DNA from: Lachnospiraceae bacterium
Lineage (GTDB): Bacteria; Bacillota; Clostridia; Lachnospirales; Lachnospiraceae
Assembly: GCA_011959285.1 (NCBI GenBank)
Contig: BLLW01000035.1
Location: 1-38,389, forward strand
Reading direction: 5' to 3'
DNA: 38,389 nucleotides
This document shows positions 1 to 9,005 of this stretch, piece by piece. The notes beneath the pieces were generated by a model. The model was not told the origin of the DNA. It saw only the letters and a list, made by a program, of their open reading frames with translations, and ran no database searches. The translations under genes and the position numbers were made by a program. Within the stretch, counting starts at the first letter, position 1, and each line of letters begins with the position of its first letter.

Positions 1-124
1 ATATAGCATTTTCCTCCATTGTATGCCCCAATAAGGCTGAAAGCCTCTTCCAATCTTATTCTATCGAAAGAACCTGCGGAATGCAAGAATTTCGCCGTTA
101 CATTGGTATAATTATTTGAAAATA

Positions 125-153
125 TTGACATTTTTATATAGTAACAGTATAAT
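125..153 (+). promoter_or_regulatory. sigma-A promoter of the opp operon
   Basis: TTGACA at 125-130 and TATAAT at 148-153 are separated by exactly 17 bases, so both hexamers match the consensus. Transcription would start near 160, leaving a leader of about 60 bases. That leader has a weak hairpin (TGCCGGA near 174 pairing with TCCGGTA near 192) before the ribosome site GAGGAGG near 207. Positions 1-124 hold no gene that I can support; there is only a short hairpin (AGGCT/AGCCT, about 32-46) that may end an upstream transcript. Confidence 0.85.
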
Positions 154-219
154 GAACCAACTATAAAAAATCGTGCCGGAGAAGTCTGAAATCCGGTATG
201 GCATAGAGGAGGAGATATT

Positions 220-1869
220 ATGAAAGGTTTTGTCAGAAGGCTGTTTGCCTTTTCTTTTGCGGCAGCCCTTGTCCTTATGACGGCAGGATGCGGCTCTGAC
301 AGTCAGGATGCAGGGACGCAGGGTGGTAACTCTGGTGTAGGAGAGCAGGGCGCAGAAGCAGGAGAAAAGATTGTAAATGTAGGCGTCACAGATTCCCTTG
401 GAGGCGTCAACCCATTTGTAATCGATCAGACAGAAATCAACAAATATGCGGTGGGATTGATGTTTCTGCCTTTGGTGGAATTGGATCCGGAGCTGAACTT
501 TCAGGGGATGCTGGCAGATTCCGTTACGACCGAGGATAACATGAATTTTGTGGTGCACATTAATGATGCTGCCACATGGTCTGACGGAACGCCTGTTACG
601 GCTGCGGACGTGGAATATACGGTACGCCGCCTTGCAAGTCCGGTGGTCAACAATACGACGCTGATGCTATATGCATTTGAAGGCGTGGGCGATGACGGGT
701 TTGTGGAAAAGGGAGCGGAAAGCGTGGCAGGGCTTCAGATTATAGATGATAAAACCATTCAGTTTACGTCTAAATATCCTATGGCGCTTACCACTTTTGA
801 AAACACTTATGCAAGATATCTGCATGTGATGCCCAAGCATATTATCGAGCAGTTCAGTGAAGAGGAACTTTTGACGGCGGACTGGTTCAGCCATCCCGAT
901 GTGATCAGCGGTCCCTTCTTCTTGAAGGATTTCGATAATGACCATTATATTTCTTATGAAGCAAACAAAGATTACTGGAAGGGAGCGCCGAAAATCGACA
1001 AGCTGAATATCAGAATCGTGGATGCCAGCCAGGTTTACGCAGGTCTTCAGTCAGGAGAGATCGATATCACCCATCATACCATGACGGCAATTCCGCAGGA
1101 GGATTTTGACAGTATTGAAGCGCTTGAAAATGTAAAGACAGTATATGGGGCGCCTATTACCAACCAGTCGGCATTTATCCAGACTGCCAATATTCAAGAC
1201 GCAAGGGTTCGTCAGGCGCTTTTATATGCCATTGACAGGCAGCAGTTAGTGGATCAGCTGCTCAAGGGACACGGAGAAGTGGTGGATGGCTTTGTTTCAT
1301 CGGCAAGCCCTTTTTTCAGCGAAGAGGTGACGCCTATTTCTTACGATCCGGAAAAGGCAAAACAATTATTGGATGAGGCTGGCTGGGACGGATCCCAGAC
1401 GCTCCGGTTCTATGTAAACTCCGGCGATAGCACGTTCGTGAACGGTGCCCAGGTATTGGTAGCCCAGTGGGCTGCTGTGGGAATCAAAGTGGAAGTACAG
1501 ACCGTGGATCTGGCAACCCTGATGACCATTGCCGGAACCACAGATTATGATATTCTGGCGGTACAGTATACGTATGCACCGGTGGATCCTTATCCGGATG
1601 TTGACTGGCTGCTTGGCGGTGAGGGAAGCTGGACCGGCTATCACAGCGATGAGATCAGTGAGGCTCTGGCAGGCACGCAGCAGACTAGCGATGTGGAAAA
1701 GATTAGAGAGTTATATGCTGTTGTAAATAAAAAGGTGCAGGAGGATGTTCCCATGTTCTCTGCATATATCATCAGCGCCCAGGGGGCAGTGAGCAACCGC
1801 CTTGCCGGCGCAGAGCCCAGTGCATATGGATTCTTCAACAACGTGCATAACTGGGATGTGGTAGAATAA
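220..1869 (+). CDS. oppA: oligopeptide ABC transporter substrate-binding lipoprotein (SBP family 5)
   Basis: Extracytoplasmic lipoprotein that captures peptides or related ligands and delivers them to the Opp permease encoded just downstream. The 549-residue product begins with a lipoprotein signal: basic MKGFVRR, a hydrophobic core, then lipobox MTAGC with Cys-24 as the lipidated residue. A Gly/Ser/Gln-rich tether follows. The body has the family-5 layout, including DSVTTEDNMNFVVHI, WSDGTPVTAADVEYT and YEANKDYWKGAPKIDKL. Length is normal for OppA/DppA. GAGGAGG sits about 8 bases before the ATG. It is the first gene of a run of five transport genes plus an amidohydrolase, with only a 29-base gap to oppD. 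Ligand identity cannot be read from sequence; the amidohydrolase suggests peptides or N-acylated amino acids. Confidence 0.93.
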   Translation: MKGFVRRLFAFSFAAALVLMTAGCGSDSQDAGTQGGNSGVGEQGAEAGEKIVNVGVTDSLGGVNPFVIDQTEINKYAVGLMFLPLVELDPELNFQGMLADSVTTEDNMNFVVHINDAATWSDGTPVTAADVEYTVRRLASPVVNNTTLMLYAFEGVGDDGFVEKGAESVAGLQIIDDKTIQFTSKYPMALTTFENTYARYLHVMPKHIIEQFSEEELLTADWFSHPDVISGPFFLKDFDNDHYISYEANKDYWKGAPKIDKLNIRIVDASQVYAGLQSGEIDITHHTMTAIPQEDFDSIEALENVKTVYGAPITNQSAFIQTANIQDARVRQALLYAIDRQQLVDQLLKGHGEVVDGFVSSASPFFSEEVTPISYDPEKAKQLLDEAGWDGSQTLRFYVNSGDSTFVNGAQVLVAQWAAVGIKVEVQTVDLATLMTIAGTTDYDILAVQYTYAPVDPYPDVDWLLGGEGSWTGYHSDEISEALAGTQQTSDVEKIRELYAVVNKKVQEDVPMFSAYIISAQGAVSNRLAGAEPSAYGFFNNVHNWDVVE

Positions 1870-1898
1870 AGGACAACCGTTAAACGTAAGGAGCAGCT

Positions 1899-2879
1899 AT
1901 GTCACATTTACTGGAAGTACAGGGACTGACCACCGCTTTTAAAGGCGATTACGGAAGAACCATCAGCGTGGATCATATTCATTTCCATGTGGATGAGGGG
2001 GAGGTAGTCTGCATTGTGGGTGAGTCCGGGTGTGGAAAAAGTGTAACTTCATTATCGATTATGGGACTACTAGGAAGGGGCGGAGCCGTTACAGACGGCT
2101 CTGTCTTCTTTGATGGTAAGAACCTTCTTGCCATGGACGAAAAAGAACTGGATCAGATAAGGGGGAACCAGATTACCATGATCTTTCAAGATCCCCTTAC
2201 CTCTCTGAATCCGGTTTTTACCGTGGGAAGCCAGATTACGGAAAGCATCAGGACGCATATGCATTTATCTAAAGCGGATGCCGCAAAGCGGGCGGAAGCG
2301 CTGCTTGCAAAAGTGGGAATGCCGGATGCTTATGGGGTCATGAGAAAATACCCCCATACACTTTCCGGAGGAATGCGTCAGAGAGTGATGATTGCCATGG
2401 CGCTTTCCTGTAATCCCAGATTGTTGATTGCAGATGAACCGACTACGGCATTGGATGTAACCATACAGGCGCAAATCATGGAGCTGCTTGCAAAATTGCA
2501 GAAGGAAACAGGGATGTCCATGATTCTCATTACCCACGATATCGGTCTCGTCGCAAATATGGCGGACCGGGTCCTGGTCATGTATGCCGGGCAGATTATA
2601 GAGGAGGCGTCCGTCAAGGAACTGTTTGAAAATCCCAGACATCCGTATACCCGGGCGCTGCTCGATACCATTCCCACCATACGGGATGATGCGGACAGGC
2701 AGCTTGTATCTATCCCGGGGATTGTGCCGGAGAATTATGACGGCAGAGAAGGATGCCGGTTTGCGGACCGCTGCAAGTACAGAAGAACTGAGTGCGAAAA
2801 AAAGCAGCAGGATTATGAATTTGGACCCGGTCATGTGGCAAAGTGCATTGTAATGAAAGAAGGGGGGACTTGGTCATGA
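1899..2879 (+). CDS. oppD: oligopeptide ABC transporter ATPase OppD
   Basis: First of the two cytoplasmic ATPases that power the Opp importer. The 326-residue protein has Walker A GESGCGKS (about residues 47-54), a Q-loop in [12 protein letters not shown], the ABC signature LSGGMRQRV, Walker [14 protein letters not shown] and the switch histidine in LITHDIG. The C-terminal oligopeptide/dipeptide extension carries the family cysteines ([14 protein letters not shown]). Ribosome site AAGGAG lies before ATG 1899. The stop overlaps the start of oppF by four bases (ATGA), which indicates translational coupling. Confidence 0.95.
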   Translation: MSHLLEVQGLTTAFKGDYGRTISVDHIHFHVDEGEVVCIVGESGCGKSVTSLSIMGLLGRGGAVTDGSVFFDGKNLLAMDEKELDQIRGNQITMIFQDPLTSLNPVFTVGSQITESIRTHMHLSKADAAKRAEALLAKVGMPDAYGVMRKYPHTLSGGMRQRVMIAMALSCNPRLLIADEPTTALDVTIQAQIMELLAKLQKETGMSMILITHDIGLVANMADRVLVMYAGQIIEEASVKELFENPRHPYTRALLDTIPTIRDDADRQLVSIPGIVPENYDGREGCRFADRCKYRRTECEKKQQDYEFGPGHVAKCIVMKEGGTWS

Positions 2880-3892
2880 GCGAAGAGAAAAAGACCCCTT
2901 TGATTAAAGTTGAAAACCTGAAAAAGTATTACCCCATAAAAGGGGGGATTATCAATCACACTACCGGCTATGTAAGGGCGGTGGATGGTATGAGCTTTTC
3001 CATTATGGAGGGCGAGACGCTGGGGCTTGTGGGAGAATCGGGTTGTGGAAAGTCTACCATAGGAAGGCAGCTGGTGGGGCTCGAGACGCCCACAGAGGGC
3101 AAGATTTATTATAAAGAAAAGGATTTGTCTAAATTAAATAAAAAGGATCTACAGAAGATTCGCACACAGCTGCAGATGGTGTTTCAGGATCCTTACTCTT
3201 CCTTAAATCCAAGAAAGCATATTTTCGAGATTCTTGCTCAGCCTATGCTTTATCACAAAATATCCGAAAAAGGAAGGGTGGAAAAGGATATTTTGAAGAT
3301 TTTGGATATGGTAGGGCTTCCTAGGAATGTTTTGGGGAGATATCCTCATGAATTTTCGGGAGGACAGCGCCAGAGAATCGGGATTGCCAAAGCGCTTTCT
3401 TTAAATCCCCGGTTCATCGTCTGTGACGAACCGGTAAGCGCACTGGACGTATCGATACAGGCGCAGATTTTGAATCTTTTGAAGAACCTGCAGAAAGAGC
3501 TTGGTCTAACCTTACTTTTTGTAGGACATGGTCTCGGGGCGGTGAACTATGTCAGCGACAGGATTGCCGTCATGTATCTTGGCAAGATCGTGGAGATGGG
3601 GGAAGCAAAGGAGGTCTTTCGCCAACCGATGCATCCCTATACAAGGGCGCTTTTGGGTGCAGTTCCGGTGCCGGACCCGAATGAAAAAGAAAAAGCCCAC
3701 AGTGTCCTCCAAGGAGAAATCGGAGACAGCGCCAATCCCCCGAAGGGGTGCAGATTCCATCCAAGGTGTCCTTACGCTACGGAGATATGCAGGCAAAAAG
3801 AACCCGGCATGCAGGAGATCAGATGCGGATCCGGGCATGAGACAGCCTGTCCTATTGTGATCAACAGCAAGGAGGTGCAGGAAATTGACTAA
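2876..3892 (+). CDS. oppF: oligopeptide ABC transporter ATPase OppF
   Basis: Second ATPase subunit of the Opp importer. I start it at ATG 2876, not the upstream in-frame ATG at 2843, because AAGGGGGG lies correctly before 2876 and the start overlaps the oppD stop as ATGA. Motifs: Walker [11 protein letters not shown]-loop MVFQDPYSSLNP, signature FSGGQRQRIG, Walker B FIVCDEPVSALDV, and H-loop FVGHGLG where many relatives have SHD. The C-terminal cysteine cluster (CRFHPRCPYATEIC) is present. About 338 residues, a normal length. It overlaps oppB by eight bases. Confidence 0.95.
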   Translation: MSEEKKTPLIKVENLKKYYPIKGGIINHTTGYVRAVDGMSFSIMEGETLGLVGESGCGKSTIGRQLVGLETPTEGKIYYKEKDLSKLNKKDLQKIRTQLQMVFQDPYSSLNPRKHIFEILAQPMLYHKISEKGRVEKDILKILDMVGLPRNVLGRYPHEFSGGQRQRIGIAKALSLNPRFIVCDEPVSALDVSIQAQILNLLKNLQKELGLTLLFVGHGLGAVNYVSDRIAVMYLGKIVEMGEAKEVFRQPMHPYTRALLGAVPVPDPNEKEKAHSVLQGEIGDSANPPKGCRFHPRCPYATEICRQKEPGMQEIRCGSGHETACPIVINSKEVQEID

Positions 3893-4832
3893 ATATATTA
3901 TCAAACGTATATTGATTGCGATTCCGGTGCTGATTGGCATTACGATTATAGACTATGCGATTATGTGTATGGCGGGAAGCCCCTTAGAAATGCTGCAGGG
4001 ACCCAGAGTGTCGGAGGCGGCAGTGGAGGCGAAAAAAATAGCCTTAGGCCTGGATAAACCATTTTACATTCAATATTTTGTGTGGCTCGGTCAGCTGTTC
4101 CACGGCAATTTGGGATATTCTATCAAGTCTTACCAGCCTGTGAGCGATATGATCAAAAGCCACTTAGGCCCCACTCTTCTTTTGATGGGAGTATCGCTTA
4201 TCGTGAGTCTTTTGATAGCGGTTCCAGCAGGAATCTACAGTGCTATCCACCAATATGAAAAAGGTGATTATGCTGTAGTGACGTTTTCCTTCCTTGGAAG
4301 CAGCATTCCAGGCTTTTTCCTTTCACTTCTTTTCATTTATATTTTTACGGTAAAATTAGGATGGCTTCCATCAAGCGGAATGACGACGCTTGGAACGCAG
4401 GGTGGTTTTCTCGATGTGTTAAGACATATGATTATGCCGGTAATTGTCCTTGCGGCTTCCATGGCAGGGAGCAATATCCGATATATCAGGAGCGCGATGC
4501 TGGAGATCTTACAGCAGGATTATCTGCGAACAGCTAAGGCAAAAGGAATAGGGCGGTTTAAGGTGATCAACAAACACGCGCTGCGCAATGCGCTGGTGCC
4601 CATCGTCACAGTAATCGGTATGGAGATTCCGGTACTGTTCGGAGGCGCAGTCATCATAGAGCAGGTGTTTTCCTGGCCGGGGCTGGGGCTTATGACCATG
4701 AGTGCCATCACTAGCCGGGACTACCCTGTAATCATGGGCGTATGCCTGTTGTCCGCGGTAGTGGTCCTTGTTGCAAATTTAGTTACAGATATTTTATACG
4801 CGCTGGTAGATCCTACGATTCAGCTTGACTAG
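3885..4832 (+). CDS. oppB: oligopeptide ABC transporter permease OppB
   Basis: Membrane-spanning subunit of the importer, 315 residues with about six predicted transmembrane helices (first at residues 9-29, IAIPVLIGITIIDYAIMCMA). The permease EAA-type loop that contacts the ATPase is visible around DYLRTAKAKGIGRFKVI with ALRNALVPIVT following. Translation starts at a TTG (3885) inside the end of oppF; the strong site AAGGAGGTG at about 3869-3877 decides this start. The N-terminus MTKYIIKRIL is typical of OppB/DppB. Confidence 0.94.
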   Translation: MTKYIIKRILIAIPVLIGITIIDYAIMCMAGSPLEMLQGPRVSEAAVEAKKIALGLDKPFYIQYFVWLGQLFHGNLGYSIKSYQPVSDMIKSHLGPTLLLMGVSLIVSLLIAVPAGIYSAIHQYEKGDYAVVTFSFLGSSIPGFFLSLLFIYIFTVKLGWLPSSGMTTLGTQGGFLDVLRHMIMPVIVLAASMAGSNIRYIRSAMLEILQQDYLRTAKAKGIGRFKVINKHALRNALVPIVTVIGMEIPVLFGGAVIIEQVFSWPGLGLMTMSAITSRDYPVIMGVCLLSAVVVLVANLVTDILYALVDPTIQLD

Positions 4833-4880
4833 GAGAAAGATAAACCCACCGTGTTGCAACACTTCAGGATGGAGAAAAGC

Positions 4881-5816
4881 ATGGAAAAATTTAAGATGAA
4901 AATAAAATTTAACGGAAGAAAAGCGCATGTAGTGCATGACAGCACAGAATATGAGGGCAGAGATATTGTCAATGAGAGTTACCTTGAGACTATTTTCCGC
5001 CGTTTCCGGCGCCATTACCTTGCGGTGATCAGTCTGATCGTGCTTGTAATTTTAGGAGGTGCGGCTCTCTTGGCGCCTATTATCGCTCCTTACAAACCTG
5101 ATGAGATTGTAGGAACTTTCAGCGGCGCTCCCTGTAAAGAATTCTGGCTTGGGACAGACCAGATTGGAAGAGACGTTTTCAGCAGACTTTTGTATGCCAT
5201 GCGCATCTCCCTTCTGGTAGGAATCATGGCAACCCTGATTTCCACAGTGGTGGGCGTAGTCCTAGGGCTGGCTGCTGGCTACTTCGGCGGCGTACCGGAT
5301 ATGCTCATTATGCGCTTCACCGATATGGTCATGTCCTTCCCCTACATTCTCTTGGTATTAGTGGCAGCCGCAATCTTCAAACCCGGACTCTGGAATATCA
5401 TTCTGATTCTTGGCTTCGTAGACTGGCCGGGCATAGCAAGACTGGTGCGAGGAAACGTACTGAACCTGCGGGAAACAAATTTCATCAAAGGCAACATCGT
5501 AGCAGGAATGCCCCTTAGCCATATCCTCTTTTCAGAAATCCTGCCCAACACGGTAGCCCCCATCCTCGTGTATGCAACTTCCGTGTTAGCCATTTCCATG
5601 CTGGATGAAGCTGCTCTGAGCTTTTTAGGGCTTGGAGTCCAACCTCCCGCAGCAAGCTTAGGAAACATGCTCAACGGAGCCCAGTCCCTTACCGTCCTTA
5701 CCAAACAGCCTTGGCTCTGGATACCTGCCGGAATACTCATCGTAGTACTTGTGATGGCGATAAACTTTATTGGGGATGCCCTTAGAGACGCATTAGACCC
5801 CAACAGTGGAAGATAG
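4881..5816 (+). CDS. oppC: oligopeptide ABC transporter permease OppC
   Basis: Second permease subunit of the importer. The reading frame is open from GTG 4851, but ATG 4881 has the best-placed ribosome site (GGAG six bases upstream). ATG 4869 and GTG 4851 are alternatives that add 4 or 10 residues. A cytoplasmic N-terminal segment leads to the first membrane helix (HYLAVISLIVLVILGG). The OppC/DppC hallmark GTDQIGRDVFSRLLYAMRIS follows, then the EAA loop (LRETNFIKGNIVAGMP) and the C-terminal LGDALRDALDP-like ending (GDALRDALDPNSGR). Length is normal. 48 bases separate the oppB stop from this start. Confidence 0.93.
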   Translation: MEKFKMKIKFNGRKAHVVHDSTEYEGRDIVNESYLETIFRRFRRHYLAVISLIVLVILGGAALLAPIIAPYKPDEIVGTFSGAPCKEFWLGTDQIGRDVFSRLLYAMRISLLVGIMATLISTVVGVVLGLAAGYFGGVPDMLIMRFTDMVMSFPYILLVLVAAAIFKPGLWNIILILGFVDWPGIARLVRGNVLNLRETNFIKGNIVAGMPLSHILFSEILPNTVAPILVYATSVLAISMLDEAALSFLGLGVQPPAASLGNMLNGAQSLTVLTKQPWLWIPAGILIVVLVMAINFIGDALRDALDPNSGR

Positions 5817-5882
5817 TTTCGGGGAAGGAGGCAGCTTGGATGATGTTTCAACCGAAAAATATAAAAGGCAGGAGGAATTTAG

Positions 5883-6998
5883 ATGCAGCTTAATGAGCGG
5901 TTAGCAGCATATTTTGAATGGTTCCACATGCACCCAGAATTGTCCTATGAGGAGTATGAGACGACAGCCAGGATTAAGGAGATTCTGGTGGAAGAAGGGA
6001 TTGAGATTTTACCGTATGATTTGGAAACGGGATTGGTGGCGGTCGTGAGGGGGGAGAGACCGGGACCGGTGCAGGCGCTTCGGTGTGATATCGATGGGCT
6101 TCCGATTCGGGAGGAAACAGGTCTGCCCTATGCATCTTTGTGTGAGGGAAAGATGCACGCATGCGGGCATGATTTTCATATTACGGCGGGAATCGGATGT
6201 GCAATTTTGTTAAAGAGGAGGAAGCAGGAACTGGCGGGAACGGTGAAGATTATTTTTCAGCCGGCGGAGGAATCTTCACTGGGGGCGCTTAAGATTTTGG
6301 AGGCGGGCGTCATGGAGGATGTGGACCGGATATGGGGACTCCATGCGGATCCCACCAATGAGGTGGGAACGCTTGGAATCCGGGAAGGGTATGTGACGGC
6401 AGCGGTGGATCGGTTTGTGGTAACAGTAAAGGGCGTGGGGTGCCACGGAGCGCATCCTGACGATGGAATCGATCCGGTTCCGGTGGCGGCGGCTATTGTG
6501 CAGGGGTTTCAGACGATTGTCAGCAGGAATGTGAATGCGTTTCATCCGGCGCTGGTCAGCGTCACAAGGCTGGAGGCGGGAAATACCTGGAATGTGATTC
6601 CGGAGGCTGCTGTGCTGGAGGGGACTGTTCGTACGATGGACAGGCAGGACAGGGTTCTGGTTGAAAAGAGGATAAGGGAGCTTGCGGAAAATATTGCCCG
6701 GGCTTATGGAGCGCAGGTGAAGACGGAGTGGATTGCGGGTCCCCCTGCAACTTGTAATGACGGCGGGATGGTTAAAGAGAGTATTCAGATAGCAAAGGTT
6801 CGGGGATTAAAGGTGGTACCGGAGGAAAGCTCTATGGGAGGAGATGATTTTTCCTTTTATGAGAAAAGGGTGCCTAGCTGCTATATTAAGGTGGGGACAG
6901 GAAAGGGGCAGTTGATTCATCAACCGGGATTTATGGTAGATAGAAAGGTGATTTTGGGGGCGGCGGAATATTTGGCGGAGGTTTTGTGCGGTGAGTAG
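5883..6998 (+). CDS. M20-family amidohydrolase (N-acyl amino acid / peptide hydrolase)
   Basis: Cytoplasmic dinuclear-metal amidohydrolase of the M20D (AbgB/HipO/IAA-amino-acid hydrolase) type, 371 residues. Visible metal-site motifs are HACGHDFH (Cys and His), QPAEESS (Glu pair), GLHADP and the C-terminal LIHQPGF. The dimerisation lid domain begins near GCHGAHPDDGIDPVP. N-terminus WFHMHPELSYEEYET is diagnostic for the family. GGAGGA precedes ATG 5883. It lies 66 bases after oppC in the same direction and ahead of the hairpin at 7012, so it is probably the last gene of the opp transcript. It could hydrolyse an N-acylated amino acid or small peptide brought in by the transporter; the exact substrate is not readable. 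Confidence 0.9.
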   Translation: MQLNERLAAYFEWFHMHPELSYEEYETTARIKEILVEEGIEILPYDLETGLVAVVRGERPGPVQALRCDIDGLPIREETGLPYASLCEGKMHACGHDFHITAGIGCAILLKRRKQELAGTVKIIFQPAEESSLGALKILEAGVMEDVDRIWGLHADPTNEVGTLGIREGYVTAAVDRFVVTVKGVGCHGAHPDDGIDPVPVAAAIVQGFQTIVSRNVNAFHPALVSVTRLEAGNTWNVIPEAAVLEGTVRTMDRQDRVLVEKRIRELAENIARAYGAQVKTEWIAGPPATCNDGGMVKESIQIAKVRGLKVVPEESSMGGDDFSFYEKRVPSCYIKVGTGKGQLIHQPGFMVDRKVILGAAEYLAEVLCGE

Positions 6999-7011
6999 GT
7001 AGGGGGAAAAG

Positions 7012-7049
7012 CAGGACCGCAGTGCCGTCCATACGGCACTGCGGTCCTG
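7012..7049 (+). terminator. strong hairpin ending the opp operon
   Basis: A perfect 17-bp stem (CAGGACCGCAGTGCCGT at 7012-7028 with its complement at 7033-7049) closes on a four-base loop CCAT. The following tract (TTGGTTTCCCG) is only moderately T-rich, so it may act as an imperfect terminator or an mRNA 3' end stabiliser. It lies 14 bases after the amidohydrolase stop. Confidence 0.75.
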
Positions 7050-7235
7050 TTGGTTTCCCGTTATTAAATTGTATGAGATAGGATAAGGTTAGAAGAAAAT
7101 GGGGATAAAGTATTGCAAGGTCATTTTGGAGTGAAATGGTTTGCAATGCTTTTTTGTTTTATAAAAGTGGAGTGTGCACAATGCACAAAAAACAGATGTA
7201 AAAGTAAATTAAATATACAAATAATGCAAATTTGG

Positions 7236-7264
7236 TTGACGGATGGAGAAAATGTAGGTGTGAT
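7236..7264 (+). promoter_or_regulatory. candidate promoter of the decayed ribokinase/BMP locus
   Basis: TTGACG (7236-7241) and TGTGAT (7259-7264) are 17 bases apart, upstream of the GTG start at 7316 and its AAGGAGGG site (about 7295-7302). Otherwise the 7050-7315 gap is A+T-rich without a gene I can support. Confidence 0.45.
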
Positions 7265-7315
7265 TAGTGTATGGGAAAAATATTTCTTTATGAAAAGGAG
7301 GGAAGAAGTGAAAGA

Positions 7316-7850
7316 GTGAAAAAAATATTAGTGATCGGCAGCTTGAATATGGATATGGTAATTGAAATGAAACGGATGCCAATCGTAGGTGAAACGGTTC
7401 TTGGAACGAAGATGACCTACGTGCCGGGAGGCAAGGGGGCAAATCAGGCGTATGCGGCGGCACGGCTTGGTGAGGATGTCAAAATGCTGGGATGTATAGG
7501 AGAAGATGATTTTGGAAGAATGCAGAAAAGCAATTTAAAATGAATGACGAAGCCCTGCGGGAATGTGACTATGTGATTTTCTCCATGCTGGATTACATAA
7601 CGCCAAATGAATCGGAACTTATGAAGTTGTGCGGAAAAGAAGGCGATTCTGTGGAGGATTACGTGGAATGGGCGAGGCAGCTGCTTGAGAAGGGCGTTAG
7701 AAATGTTCTTGCCACTCTTGGAAAGAAAGGGGCGCTGTTCGTCAGTAAGGAGATGGAAGAGAGCTTAACGAAGCTGTAATGTTCGCCAATGTTGCATCTT
7801 CTATCGCTGTTACAAGAAACGGTGCTCAGACTTCTATAGCTACAAGAGAA
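7316..7850 (+). pseudogene. rbsK: ribokinase remnant (PfkB family), at least two internal deletions
   Basis: The 5' part encodes a clear ribokinase N-terminus from GTG 7316 (VKKILVIGSLNMDMVIEM, then the PfkB signature PGGKGANQAYAAARLGED). It stops at 7543 after GEDDFGRM. A second frame (7540-7779) resumes in the middle of the fold (DYITPNESELMKL, GVRNVLATLGKKGALFV). A third frame from about 7773 holds the ribokinase C-terminus (EAVMFANVASSIAVTRNGAQ). The sugar-site middle and the catalytic DTTGAGD-type segment are missing. Intact ribokinases are about 300 residues; less than two thirds is represented here. This cannot be an active kinase. The intact ribokinase domain at 13217 may have made it dispensable. 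Confidence 0.9.
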
Positions 7851-8930
7851 ATGGCAGTAGTATTGGTATTAGGCATAACGGGATGCGGCAAAAAGACGGA
7901 AGAGGCGAAAGAGACGAAGGATGGACTGAAAGTGGTGCTGTTGATTACCAGTAATCTTGGCGATAAGGGATTTTATGACAGCGCAAATGATGGAATGAAG
8001 TTAATTGAAAAGGAACTGGGTGCAGAAGTGAAGACCATCGAGATGGGGCAGGATCCTTCCAAGTATGAACCGTATTTCAGGGACGTTGCTGAGCAGGATT
8101 GGGATTACATTATTGTAGGTTCTTCTCCGGCAGTGGAAATTGCAGAAGCCCTGATTCCCGAATATCCCGATAAGAAATTCATCATGTTTGATACAGAGGT
8201 GGATTGGAGCAAGGGCGATTTCAGCAATCTTTACTGTGTACAGTATAAGCAGAACGAAGGAAGTTTCCTGGCAGGCGCAGTTGCAGCGGTCATGACTACA
8301 GAAGGCAAGAATGCAAACCCTGACAAGGTCATCGGATGTATCGGCGGGGGAGACCTTCCTATTATCAATGACTTTATGATTGGCTATATCAGGGGAGCAC
8401 AGCATGTTGAATCTGATATAAAAGTGGCAGTTGCTTATGCAGGTACATTTGTGGATTCCGCAAAAGGAAAAGAATTAGCATTATCCCAGATGAGTCAGCA
8501 GAACGTAGACATCTGTTTCCAGATTGCTTCCCAGACAGGAATCGGCGTACTGGATGCAGCAAAGGAAAAAGGCTTGTATGCAATCGGGGTGGACGGAGAC
8601 CAGGCAGCGGCATTTAAGGATTCCGATCCCGGAATGGCAGAAGTAATCGTTACTTCTATGATGAAGAGGGTGGATCAGTTTCTGCGCCATGCGATCAAGA
8701 TGGCGGAAGACGGAAATCTGCCGTGGGGAAAGACAGAAGTGATCAGTCTTAAGGAACTGGGCGTAGGCATCATCTACGGTGAAAATTTTGAGAGAGAATT
8801 ATCCGAAGAAAAACAGAGCATGATAAAGGATATTGAGCAGCAGATTATTGACGGAAAGATTGAAGTTGAATCGGCGCTTGGTATGGACACAGCAGAATTT
8901 GAAGTAATTAGAAATGAAGTTGCACCGTAG
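7851..8930 (+). CDS. BMP-family nucleoside-type ABC binding lipoprotein, signal peptide truncated
   Basis: BMP/Med-family substrate-binding protein, the type that serves nucleoside ABC importers of the YufNOPQ/NupABC kind. The binding domain is full length (from GLKVVLLITSNLGDKGF through YIIVGSSPAVEIAEALIPEY to IGVDGDQAAAF and the C-terminal helix). The open frame runs from 7779, where it is joined in frame to the tail of the ribokinase. ATG 7851 gives MAVVLVLGITGC, so the lipobox survives but the basic n-region of the signal peptide is gone, and no good ribosome site precedes it. A deletion evidently removed the ribokinase stop, the spacer and the original start. The protein may be made as a ribokinase-tail chimera, poorly exported, or not at all. 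It is the only gene of the 7316-12323 locus with an undamaged body. Confidence 0.8.
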   Translation: MAVVLVLGITGCGKKTEEAKETKDGLKVVLLITSNLGDKGFYDSANDGMKLIEKELGAEVKTIEMGQDPSKYEPYFRDVAEQDWDYIIVGSSPAVEIAEALIPEYPDKKFIMFDTEVDWSKGDFSNLYCVQYKQNEGSFLAGAVAAVMTTEGKNANPDKVIGCIGGGDLPIINDFMIGYIRGAQHVESDIKVAVAYAGTFVDSAKGKELALSQMSQQNVDICFQIASQTGIGVLDAAKEKGLYAIGVDGDQAAAFKDSDPGMAEVIVTSMMKRVDQFLRHAIKMAEDGNLPWGKTEVISLKELGVGIIYGENFERELSEEKQSMIKDIEQQIIDGKIEVESALGMDTAEFEVIRNEVAP

Positions 8931-8940
8931 GTAAGCAGGT

Positions 8941-8973
8941 ATATGGGGCTGTCAAAAATAGACAGCCCCATAT
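8941..8973 (+). terminator. intercistronic hairpin between binding protein and ABC ATPase
   Basis: A perfect 13-bp stem (ATATGGGGCTGTC at 8941-8953 with its complement at 8961-8973, loop AAAAATA) starts 10 bases after the BMP stop. There is no run of T. The position fits the usual partial terminator or 3' stabiliser that raises binding-protein mRNA above transporter mRNA. Confidence 0.6.
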
Positions 8974-9005
8974 TAAACAACAGATGGAGTGATGAGGTGA
9001 ACAGA

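Noticed and set aside
7012-7049. CRISPR-like repeat because of the perfect palindrome
   Set aside because: It occurs once; no spaced direct repeats were seen anywhere in the window.
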